Notes under the pieces: generated by a model
Database searches by the model: none
Told to the model about the DNA's origin: nothing
What the model saw: the letters and a program-made list of their open reading frames with translations, nothing else
Source of the DNA: Acinetobacter pullicarnis
GTDB taxonomy: Bacteria; Pseudomonadota; Gammaproteobacteria; Pseudomonadales; Moraxellaceae
Reading direction: 5' to 3'
NCBI RefSeq assembly: GCF_006352475.1
Contig: NZ_VCMZ01000001.1
Location: 1,550,001 to 1,614,000, forward strand
DNA: 64,000 nt
Made by a program: the position numbers and the translations under genes
Shown: positions 15,613-23,429 of the stretch, one piece after another
Layout of the letters: every line of letters begins with the position of its first letter
How positions within the stretch are numbered: the stretch's first letter is position 1

Positions 15613-16288
15613 GGTGGTATTAGAAGCAAAGAATATTGCAAAACACTTTACTGATGGAAAGTCGACGGTTGAAGTGATCAAAGGCTTATCGATTCAAGTG
15701 CATGCCGGGGAGTTTGTTTCGATTGTTGGTGCCAGTGGCTCTGGTAAAAGTACTTTGTTGCACATTCTAGGTGGCCTCGATCGCCCAACTGAAGGTTTGG
15801 TGATGTTGAATGGTCAACGGTTTGATAGCCTCAATGAAGCAGAGCGTGGTTTTCTACGCAACGAACATTTAGGCTTTGTTTATCAGTTCCATCATTTGTT
15901 ACCCGAATTTACTGCGCTAGAAAACGTTGCGATGCCATTGATGTTACGTAAAAACGTCAACTTTAAGCAGGCAAAGCAACGCGCTGAACATTTGTTAGAA
16001 CGAGTAGGTTTGTCACATCGTTTGACCCATCAACCAGGTGAGTTATCCGGAGGAGAGCGGCAGCGCGTTGCTTTAGCCCGCGCTCTCGTCACTGAACCGA
16101 AATTGATGATGGCAGATGAACCGACTGGGAATCTAGATCGTAAGACGGCAGCCAATATCTTTGAATTGTTGACTGAGTTACAGCAAGAGCTAAATATGGC
16201 GATGCTGATTGTGACCCACGATGAGCAGTTGGCAAAATCGGCTGATCGTACTTTACATATGGAAGATGGTCTGTGGGTTGAGCACTAG
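15605..16288 (+). CDS. lolD: Lipoprotein-releasing ABC transporter ATPase
   Basis: The 227-residue ATPase powers lipoprotein release with the adjacent permease. Walker A is VGASGSGKST (about residues 42-51), the signature is LSGGERQRVALARAL, Walker B is LMMADEPTGNLD and the switch His lies in VTHDEQ. The LolD-type YQFHHLLPEFTALENVAMPL stretch is present. The start ATG at 15605 is preceded by GGAGG at 15591 inside the permease gene, so translation is probably coupled. A terminator follows at 16353. Confidence 0.96.
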   Translation: MNKVVLEAKNIAKHFTDGKSTVEVIKGLSIQVHAGEFVSIVGASGSGKSTLLHILGGLDRPTEGLVMLNGQRFDSLNEAERGFLRNEHLGFVYQFHHLLPEFTALENVAMPLMLRKNVNFKQAKQRAEHLLERVGLSHRLTHQPGELSGGERQRVALARALVTEPKLMMADEPTGNLDRKTAANIFELLTELQQELNMAMLIVTHDEQLAKSADRTLHMEDGLWVEH

Positions 16289-16352
16289 GCTGCGTTAACA
16301 AGGTCTGACGGATATCATCTGATATCCAATAGAAACCGATCAAATTGATATG

Positions 16353-16380
16353 AAAGCCCATGTAAATGGGCTTTAATTTT
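16353..16380 (+). terminator. Rho-independent terminator after lolD
   Basis: Stem AAAGCCCA/TGGGCTTT with a 6-base loop, followed by AATTTTTTG. Confidence 0.8.
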
Positions 16381-16489
16381 TTGCATCAAAAAAACATTGC
16401 GGCTCAACATGGCAATTATAAAAAGACGCACTGATCGACTCTATATATGACGCACACGACTCAAGTGTGTTTGCGTGGTCAGCCTTAAG

Positions 16490-18928
16490 ATGACAGCTCT
16501 GTTCATGCTGCTAATAAGCTGGATTGCTGGGATCAGTAGCATGGGCATGTCTTGGGTCAGCCAGCTCCAACCGATAATGTTCGCGATGCTTGGAATCAGT
16601 TTGATGTTAAGCATATTGCCTCGGTTTGATTTGCGAAGGATGCACAGCCCGCTCTGGCGATCTATCCGTTTATGTACTTGGATGCTGAGTATGGCTTTGC
16701 TTGGTGCGGTCTATGCAGATCAAGCCTTAACCAAGCGTTTGGCGCTGCGTCATCTTACACAGCAACCCGTGACTGCGATTATCTATGTGGATGCGATTGC
16801 ACAAAATGCCCAAGCCGATCCCAATCGTTGGCAACATCTGGTTTGGGTACTCAATCAACAGCGTGTGCCGGTACATTGGCGGATCAATTATCCAGCCAAG
16901 GCACAACAAACGCCACTGCTTGGCCAGTATTATCGGGTGACGGGTCAAGTCAAAGCGGCACACAGCTATGCAATCGCTGGGGTGTTTGATCAAGAGCGCT
17001 GGTGGTTGCAACAGAATATTATGGGGAGCTTGCAGGTAGAGACCATTCAATGGTTGAGCCCTGAACAAGTCGCAGCATTGGGTTATCGGGACTTTGTGCA
17101 TCAACAGCAGTCCTTATTTGCACGAATGGCTTTGCAGGTTGCAGTACAGCGACTGAGTTTTAGAGATTTTATTGCGACACATCCATTCCAAAATTCAGGG
17201 TTATTGCTGGCTTTGTTGACAGGGGATGAGAGCTTACTTGCAGCAGATACACAGCAATTATTTCAAAGGCTGGGTATTTCACATCTGTTGGCCATTTCAG
17301 GGCCACATGTATTGATCTTTGCCATGCTCTTCTGCTTTGTGTTTATGCGATTGCTTCATTGGCTTTGTCCATTACTTTTACTGCGGATCGCCCGACCTTA
17401 TTTATTGGTGTTGCCATTCTTACTGTGTGTTTGGTTCTATGCTGCATTGGTCGGTTTTGAAATTCCAGCCTTACGCACCTTAGTCAGTGTGCTGTTGATC
17501 AGTGGATTTTTGCTGATGAAGCAGGCCCTAGCACCGCTCAAGATTTTGCTGATCAGTGCCAGTCTTTTATTGTTATTTGACCCCTTTAGTGTGTTGTCTG
17601 CTGCATTTTGGCTGTCGTACGGGGCTTGTTTTATTTTGCTGCGGGTCTATCAGTCTTTGCAAATTCAGCGTACCAGAAAGCAACCTGCACACACGACATG
17701 GCAGTCATTTTGCTCATTTTTGTATCTGATGACCCTGTCGCAATGGAAAATTTTTATTGCGTTAGCACCGTTGATTATTTTGATGTTCCATCAAATTTCT
17801 TGGCTTGCACCGATTGCCAATTTTATCGCAGTACCGATGATTGGCAGTTTAATTGTACCGATTGAGGTCTTGGCAGCCAGTATAAGCCTGTATTTCCCTC
17901 GGTTGGCTGTGTATGGATTTCATCTTGCCGATTGGCTGTTACAGGCGTTGTTGCAGGGGCTTTTGTTTCTCGATCGTTATGCGCAGATAGGGCAGCAATA
18001 TTTTGCCTTTAGTACTTGGCAAATCATAGGTTTAAGCATTGTTGTGGCGATGCTGTTGCTACCACAAGGGCTATTGCCACGTGCATGGATTGGCCTCGGT
18101 GCGCTGGCCTTGGCATTTTCACATAAATCACGGTCCGAATTTGAATTGAATATTTTAGATGTCGGCCAAGGACAGGCGATCTTTTTGGCTTTGCCGAAGC
18201 AGCAGATGATGATTGATGTGGGGGGTAAATATAACGAACAGCAATGGGGTATTGGTCAACAGGTGATTGTTCCCTATTTAATGGATCAAGGGATTTCGAG
18301 TTTAGATCTTGTGATTTTGTCACATCTGGATCAAGACCATAGCGGTGCTTTTGATTATATTCGCCAAGTTATTCCAGTGCAAAAACTGTATTCAAGTGAA
18401 GATGATCCACGCTTTGAAGGCATAGATTTTAATTATTGTTATGCAGGGCAGCAATGGCATTATGGGCAAATCAAGATAAGCGTGCTTTCACCACAGCAAG
18501 ATCAATTGCAGCAAGCGCATCAAGATAAAAATGAACATTCATGTGTGATTTATATACAGGTACCGCAAGCAACACCATTTCAGAATTTTTTGATTATGGG
18601 CGATGCTGGTTGGAAAACAGAATATCAACTGTTACAGCAATATCCCGATTTAAAAGTCGATATCTTAGTGCTGGGTCATCATGGTAGTCGGCACAGTTCT
18701 TCTTATGCCTTTTTAAAACAGTTGCAGCCCAAGTGGGCCGTAGTTAGTGCTGGCAAGGACAACCGTTATGGGCATCCGAATCCAATGGTATTGGCGCGTT
18801 TAAAAGAGCTGTCAATTCCTGTATTGAGCACCATTGAATACGGTTCTGTTCAATTTTACTTGGATCGGCAGCAGATGAAGTGGCGTGTATATCGCGATCA
18901 ACGGCGTTGGCTCAAGCAGCAACGCTGA
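16490..18928 (+). CDS. comEC: ComEC/Rec2 DNA uptake channel
   Basis: The roughly 812-residue inner-membrane protein conducts single-stranded DNA into the cytoplasm during natural transformation. In order it has an N-terminal DUF4131-like region with helices, the competence domain with GLLLALLTGDESLL and LGISHLLAISGPHVLIFAML, many more helices, and a C-terminal metallo-beta-lactamase domain with LSHLDQDHSGAF and LGHHGSRHSSS. The metal ligands of the last domain are kept. Start choice is uncertain: ATG 16490 or GTG 16475, neither with a strong ribosome site. Its presence agrees with competence in this genus. Confidence 0.94.
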   Translation: MTALFMLLISWIAGISSMGMSWVSQLQPIMFAMLGISLMLSILPRFDLRRMHSPLWRSIRLCTWMLSMALLGAVYADQALTKRLALRHLTQQPVTAIIYVDAIAQNAQADPNRWQHLVWVLNQQRVPVHWRINYPAKAQQTPLLGQYYRVTGQVKAAHSYAIAGVFDQERWWLQQNIMGSLQVETIQWLSPEQVAALGYRDFVHQQQSLFARMALQVAVQRLSFRDFIATHPFQNSGLLLALLTGDESLLAADTQQLFQRLGISHLLAISGPHVLIFAMLFCFVFMRLLHWLCPLLLLRIARPYLLVLPFLLCVWFYAALVGFEIPALRTLVSVLLISGFLLMKQALAPLKILLISASLLLLFDPFSVLSAAFWLSYGACFILLRVYQSLQIQRTRKQPAHTTWQSFCSFLYLMTLSQWKIFIALAPLIILMFHQISWLAPIANFIAVPMIGSLIVPIEVLAASISLYFPRLAVYGFHLADWLLQALLQGLLFLDRYAQIGQQYFAFSTWQIIGLSIVVAMLLLPQGLLPRAWIGLGALALAFSHKSRSEFELNILDVGQGQAIFLALPKQQMMIDVGGKYNEQQWGIGQQVIVPYLMDQGISSLDLVILSHLDQDHSGAFDYIRQVIPVQKLYSSEDDPRFEGIDFNYCYAGQQWHYGQIKISVLSPQQDQLQQAHQDKNEHSCVIYIQVPQATPFQNFLIMGDAGWKTEYQLLQQYPDLKVDILVLGHHGSRHSSSYAFLKQLQPKWAVVSAGKDNRYGHPNPMVLARLKELSIPVLSTIEYGSVQFYLDRQQMKWRVYRDQRRWLKQQR

Positions 18929-18974
18929 AATGCATTGTTGCTATAGAGATCAACATACGGTTTTGATCTTACGT

Positions 18975-20003
18975 TTAACGCTCCAATGATGCGGTCGTTT
19001 CAATGTCGGCTACGGTGGTATCGATTGCTTGCTGTGCGAGGGCGAGTAGGGCTAAATGTTGTTGTTCGGCATGCTCGGCACGGACTTGAGCGACCTTGGC
19101 AATGGCTTCTGCTTTGGGCAGTTGATAAATATTGCCTAGGCTTGGATTGGCTTTGAAGCGTTTATAGCTCCAGTGATAATGTTCAGGATAGCGTTGGATC
19201 AACTGTTCTAAGCTGTGATGAATAATGGCTGTACCCGCTTGGGCGTTGACCTGATAGATATTTTCGTCAATTGGCTCAATATACATATGAAAATCTGAGC
19301 TTTCATTGCGTATTGCATAGATGAGCAAAGCACGGGCTTTGGTTTTTTGAATAAGCTTGGCACTTAAACTACTTGATGCCAAGGGAACACCAAAGTAATC
19401 GATCATCTCTCCACCGACATTTGGGGTATGGTCTGGCAAAATTGCAGTGGTGCCACCTTGTTTGAGTGCCTTGAAAATTTGACGTACCCCAGAATCATCG
19501 GTTGGCACGAGAGTGGCACGTTCACGGCTTCTGGCCGCACGTACAAATTGATCGGCCTCTTCATTTTTAATGGGTTTATACATAATCGTCATTTGACTAT
19601 ATTGTGCTAGCCAAGCATTCATCACTTCCCAAGTTCCAAAATGCGGCACAATCAACACCAAGCCTTTGGCTTCCGCAAGCGCTGCATGCAGATAATGCTC
19701 ACCTTCAACTTTTGCGATTCGGGCAATATTTTTTTCATTGCTGCTGCCCCAAATACTAAAAAACTCCATATATGATTGCAGCTCATTGCGGATCGCAGTA
19801 CGGGTAACATATTCGCGCTGTTCGTGATTGAGTTGATGTAAACAAATTTCGATGTTGAGGCGAATGGTTTGCGAGGTTTTTGTAATATGCAGTAAATTGA
19901 CAATAGCAGCCAATACACGCGCAAACAGGCGTGAAAATAAAATTGATCGGCGACTAAAAAAGTGAAGAAGTCGTCTGGTTGTATTTGATTGTTTTATAGT
20001 CAT
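18975..20003 (-). CDS. lpxM: Lipid A late acyltransferase (LpxL/LpxM family)
   Basis: The 342-residue membrane-bound enzyme transfers an acyl chain from acyl-ACP to a lipid A precursor. The catalytic HX4E motif appears as HFGTWE (about residue 121). ILPDHTPNVGGEMIDYFGVP matches the second conserved block and HWSYKRFK the third. A hydrophobic N-terminal helix anchors it. The last 45 or so residues form an Ala/Gln-rich, probably coiled-coil extension not usual in E. coli homologues. Assignment to LpxM rather than LpxL rests on remembered gene neighbourhood in Acinetobacter and is tentative. It converges on comEC. Confidence 0.8.
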   Translation of the reverse strand: MTIKQSNTTRRLLHFFSRRSILFSRLFARVLAAIVNLLHITKTSQTIRLNIEICLHQLNHEQREYVTRTAIRNELQSYMEFFSIWGSSNEKNIARIAKVEGEHYLHAALAEAKGLVLIVPHFGTWEVMNAWLAQYSQMTIMYKPIKNEEADQFVRAARSRERATLVPTDDSGVRQIFKALKQGGTTAILPDHTPNVGGEMIDYFGVPLASSSLSAKLIQKTKARALLIYAIRNESSDFHMYIEPIDENIYQVNAQAGTAIIHHSLEQLIQRYPEHYHWSYKRFKANPSLGNIYQLPKAEAIAKVAQVRAEHAEQQHLALLALAQQAIDTTVADIETTASLER

Positions 20004-20138
20004 TGAGAATCAAAACTTATTTCTAAAGAAAATAATATGGTGAATATCCGGATATTATAAGTTAAATCGTATGGATTAAACAGTTTAGAGAGAAAGCTTG
20101 TATATAATGTCGGCTTAACTCTTATTTGGATTGTCCTT

Positions 20139-21155
20139 ATGTCCGATTGGCCACCACAAACACAGAATGAAAAGAGCAAAACCCCAAGTGCTGGAGAAGA
20201 ATGGCAAATTTTAGAAAAAGCCGTTCTCGCTTCAGTCGAGGAACAACGCCGCAGTCGTCGGTGGGGCATATTTTTTAAATTCATCACCTTTACTTATATT
20301 TTGATTGTACTGGTGTTTATGATTAAAGCTTGCAGTATGTCCACGGTAGATGAAACGGCCATGTCCAGTTCAGATGCGCATTTAGCCGTGGTTAATATTG
20401 TGGGTACCATCGATTCGGGTAAACAATCCGTTAATAGTACAGACACCATTAAATCATTAAAACGTGCCTTTGAAGCGAGCAGCAGTAAGGCTGTTGTGCT
20501 GAATATTAACTCTCCAGGTGGCTCACCAGTACAGTCCGATGATATTTGGCAAGAGATCACTTATTTGAAAACACAAAATCCAGATAAGAAAGTTTATGCT
20601 GTGATTGGTGATATGGGTGCATCCGGTGCGTATTATATTGCTTCCGCTGCCGATGAAATCTGGGTGAATCCTTCAAGTTTAGTGGGATCAATTGGGGTGA
20701 TTATGCCCAATTACGGTATTTCTGCTTTAACGCAAAAGCTGGGTATTGAAGATCGTACGATGACTGCTGGCAGTAACAAAGATATGCTGAGCATGACTAA
20801 GCCTATTCCAGCGGAGCAAAAACAACATATTCAAGCCTTGTTAGATAATGTGCATTCACATTTTATTGCTGCCGTAAAAGCAGGTCGTGGTAAAAAACTG
20901 CAATCAGATGATCCAAATATTTTTTCTGGCTTATTTTGGACTGGTGAACAAGCGATTAAATTGGGCCTTGCAGATAAGCCTGGCAACATTGAAAGCTTAA
21001 AGCGTGAACTGAAAGTTGCAAAAACTGTGAACTATACAGTCGAACGTAGTCCATTCGATTCGATCTTAGGTCGTGTAGGATCAGAAATGGGGCAGAGTCT
21101 CGGTGAGTCAGTAATGCAACGCCTTGAGACACAGCAAGAAGCCAAATTGCAATAA
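20139..21155 (+). CDS. sppA: S49-family signal peptide peptidase (SppA, short form)
   Basis: The 338-residue protease has a cytoplasmic N-terminus, one membrane helix (about residues 47-66) and a single S49 domain. The nucleophile lies in GDMGASGAYYIASAADEI (Ser of GASG). SPGGSPVQSDDIWQEI and NPSSLVGSIGVIMPNYGIS are the other family motifs. It digests signal peptides left in the membrane after secretion. It is half the length of E. coli SppA (618), which is a tandem form; short forms are common. It precedes the hydrolase gene by 13 bases. Confidence 0.9.
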   Translation: MSDWPPQTQNEKSKTPSAGEEWQILEKAVLASVEEQRRSRRWGIFFKFITFTYILIVLVFMIKACSMSTVDETAMSSSDAHLAVVNIVGTIDSGKQSVNSTDTIKSLKRAFEASSSKAVVLNINSPGGSPVQSDDIWQEITYLKTQNPDKKVYAVIGDMGASGAYYIASAADEIWVNPSSLVGSIGVIMPNYGISALTQKLGIEDRTMTAGSNKDMLSMTKPIPAEQKQHIQALLDNVHSHFIAAVKAGRGKKLQSDDPNIFSGLFWTGEQAIKLGLADKPGNIESLKRELKVAKTVNYTVERSPFDSILGRVGSEMGQSLGESVMQRLETQQEAKLQ

Positions 21156-21168
21156 GTCAAAGTTGTAG

Positions 21169-22008
21169 ATGAAAATAATGAATAGTACAAAACCCGTGAT
21201 TCATTTTGCGCACGCCAACGGCGTGCCATCCAAGGTCTATCAAAAGTTATTTGATCAATTGAGTGATCAATATGAGGTCGTATATGTACCATTGATTGGG
21301 CCAGATAAACGTTATCCGATTACCAATCAATGGCCACATTTGGTGGATCAGATTATTGATAGCATGGTTCAGCAGGGTAAAGGTCAGCCAGTGATTGGTT
21401 TAGGCCACTCTCTGGGATCGGTCTTAACTTTAATGGCGTCTTATAAACGTCCTGACTTGTTTTCACAAGTGATTATGCTTGATCCGCCTTTAATTGTGGG
21501 GCGGCATGCTTTTGCTTTTCATATGGCAAAGTTATTCCATCCTAAAACAGTGGATAAATTAACCCCTGCTGGACTTTCGGTACGACGCCGTGATCATTGG
21601 GATTCTCGTGAGCAAGCCAGTGAATCATTACGTCCTAAAGGTTTCTATAAAGACTTTGATCCAGACTGCTTCCAAGCCTATATCGATTTTGCTTTAACAG
21701 AAGATCCTCTGCGTGGTGGGGTAACACTAACCATTCCTAAAGCCGATGAAGTTGCTATTTTTAGAACCAATCCCTCCTTGTGGTGGTTGCCGACACCGAA
21801 GCCTAAAATGCCCGTGCATTTGCTGGTGGGGCAGAACAGCGCATTTTATAAACGTGGCTTTCCGCAACTGACTCAACGCAAACTCGGCATTCCATTTCGT
21901 GTGACCGAAGGTGGACATATGTTCCCACTTGAGCATCCAACCGAAGTCGTGGCGTTACTGAAAAGCTTGATTCAGCAGCAAGCAACGACTGCAAACGAAG
22001 TGTCCTAA
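21169..22008 (+). CDS. Alpha/beta hydrolase
   Basis: The 279-residue cytosolic protein has the alpha/beta-hydrolase fold with an oxyanion segment HFAHANGVPSKVY, the nucleophile elbow GLGHSLGS (about residues 82-89) and the C-terminal histidine in TEGGHMFPLEHP. The acid may be Asp or Glu near VHLLVGQNS. The substrate is unknown. Two start codons are possible (21169 and 21178). It shares strand and close spacing with sppA and ends in a two-way terminator. Confidence 0.88.
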   Translation: MKIMNSTKPVIHFAHANGVPSKVYQKLFDQLSDQYEVVYVPLIGPDKRYPITNQWPHLVDQIIDSMVQQGKGQPVIGLGHSLGSVLTLMASYKRPDLFSQVIMLDPPLIVGRHAFAFHMAKLFHPKTVDKLTPAGLSVRRRDHWDSREQASESLRPKGFYKDFDPDCFQAYIDFALTEDPLRGGVTLTIPKADEVAIFRTNPSLWWLPTPKPKMPVHLLVGQNSAFYKRGFPQLTQRKLGIPFRVTEGGHMFPLEHPTEVVALLKSLIQQQATTANEVS

Positions 22009-22035
22009 GCCTCAATAGCGCTAAGCTAATAAAGT

Positions 22036-22068
22036 AAAAACCCTCATTGCACGCAATGAGGGTTTTTT
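22036..22068. terminator. Bidirectional rho-independent terminator
   Basis: Stem AAAACCCTCATTGC/GCAATGAGGGTTTT with T6 on one side and an A tract on the other. It separates the hydrolase gene from convergent surA and can serve both. Confidence 0.9.
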
Positions 22069-22109
22069 AATGGGGCAGATCAGATCTTGCCGCAGACAAG
22101 CCGAATGGC

Positions 22110-23429
22110 TTATTTTTTTGCTTTGGCTTTAGGATCGAGACTTGGATCTTTAATTTCAACATAGGTATTGGCACGAAGCTCACGAAGCCACCCGTCTAAT
22201 TCAGAATCAAACTGGCGTTCACCCAGTGCTTGGCGTGCCATACGTTGTTGATATTCTTTGGTCATATCTTGTTGGCGAGTATCGGTCACTTGAAGAATAT
22301 GCCAGCCAAATTGTGTTTCGAAAGGCTGACTGACTTGACCCACAGGAATTTTTTGCATGGTTTCGTCAAATTCAGGCACCATCATGCCTGGGCTAACCCA
22401 GCCGAGGCTACCACCATCGCGTGCAGAACCTGGATCATTCGAATAGGTTGCAGCCAAAGTCGCAAAATCATCTCCAGCATTAATACGGTTATAAATGCTT
22501 TCGATCATTTGTTTGGCATTCTCAGGTGTCACCACCTCAGAGGTTTTGATCAGGATATGGCGGGCTTGGAACTGTGGTACCAAGGCTTTCTGATCGTTGC
22601 TCTTACGCTCAAGTAATTTTAGGATGTGAGTGCCATCTTGTACTTGAATGAGTTCGCTGGTTTGACCAGGATTCAATGGCGTCACGCGTGCAGCTAGCTC
22701 AGGAGGAATATTCGATAAAGGTCTAAAGCCCATATCCGCCGCTTCAACCTTGATGTTTCCAGTACTGTATTTTTTGCTAATCGCATCAAAGTCATTGCTT
22801 TCATTTAATGCCGCTTTAACCGTAAGTGCTGCTTTTTTTAATTCAGCAGGGGTCGCATCACCCGAGACTCGGAAATGTAGGACATGTACTTGACCGCCAG
22901 TTACTGCTTGGCCTTCAGGCGATTTTAAGTAGTTTTCTACATCTTGATCACTGATTTTAATCCGTGACATGACTTGTTGTTGGCGTAAGCGCTGAATTTG
23001 CATATCGGTAGCAACACGCTCACGTAATACGGCATAAGTACCTGGTGCAACAGTATCTAATTTTTGTTGAAAAGCGCTTAAACTGTTACTGCCTGATTGA
23101 GCCGCAATTTTAAGCACAGCATCATTGAGTGCATTTTCATCAACTTTAATACCGTAGCGTTTTACTTGCTCAAGTTGTGAGTGTTGTAATACCAACTGGT
23201 TTAAAATTTGGCTACGTAAAATCTGCTCATCTGGGATTTGTTTGTTTTGCGCATTAAGCTGATAAATCGCTTCAGCGACGCCTTGCTCTAAATCACTTTC
23301 TAAAATTGCACTGTCACCAACAATGGCAATGACTTGGTCGCTAGGTTGGGCAAAAACTGGCATTGCTGCAGCAATGACAAAGGCCAAAGTGGTTGCTTTA
23401 AAGAGTTTTTTTAAATTGTGCGTCTTCAT
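22110..23429 (-). CDS. surA: Periplasmic chaperone/peptidyl-prolyl isomerase SurA
   Basis: The 439-residue periplasmic chaperone escorts unfolded outer-membrane proteins to the Bam complex; LptD is among known SurA clients. It has a signal peptide ending at PVFAQPSDQ, a SurA N domain (QVIAIVGDSAILESDLEQ), and two parvulin domains. The second is well conserved: FQARHILIKTSE, YSNDPGSARDGGSLGWVSPG, FGWHILQV. A short C-terminal helix follows. The ATG at 23429 overlaps the lptD stop as TAATG, so the two are translationally coupled; a TTG four codons upstream is less likely. Confidence 0.96.
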   Translation of the reverse strand: MKTHNLKKLFKATTLAFVIAAAMPVFAQPSDQVIAIVGDSAILESDLEQGVAEAIYQLNAQNKQIPDEQILRSQILNQLVLQHSQLEQVKRYGIKVDENALNDAVLKIAAQSGSNSLSAFQQKLDTVAPGTYAVLRERVATDMQIQRLRQQQVMSRIKISDQDVENYLKSPEGQAVTGGQVHVLHFRVSGDATPAELKKAALTVKAALNESNDFDAISKKYSTGNIKVEAADMGFRPLSNIPPELAARVTPLNPGQTSELIQVQDGTHILKLLERKSNDQKALVPQFQARHILIKTSEVVTPENAKQMIESIYNRINAGDDFATLAATYSNDPGSARDGGSLGWVSPGMMVPEFDETMQKIPVGQVSQPFETQFGWHILQVTDTRQQDMTKEYQQRMARQALGERQFDSELDGWLRELRANTYVEIKDPSLDPKAKAKK

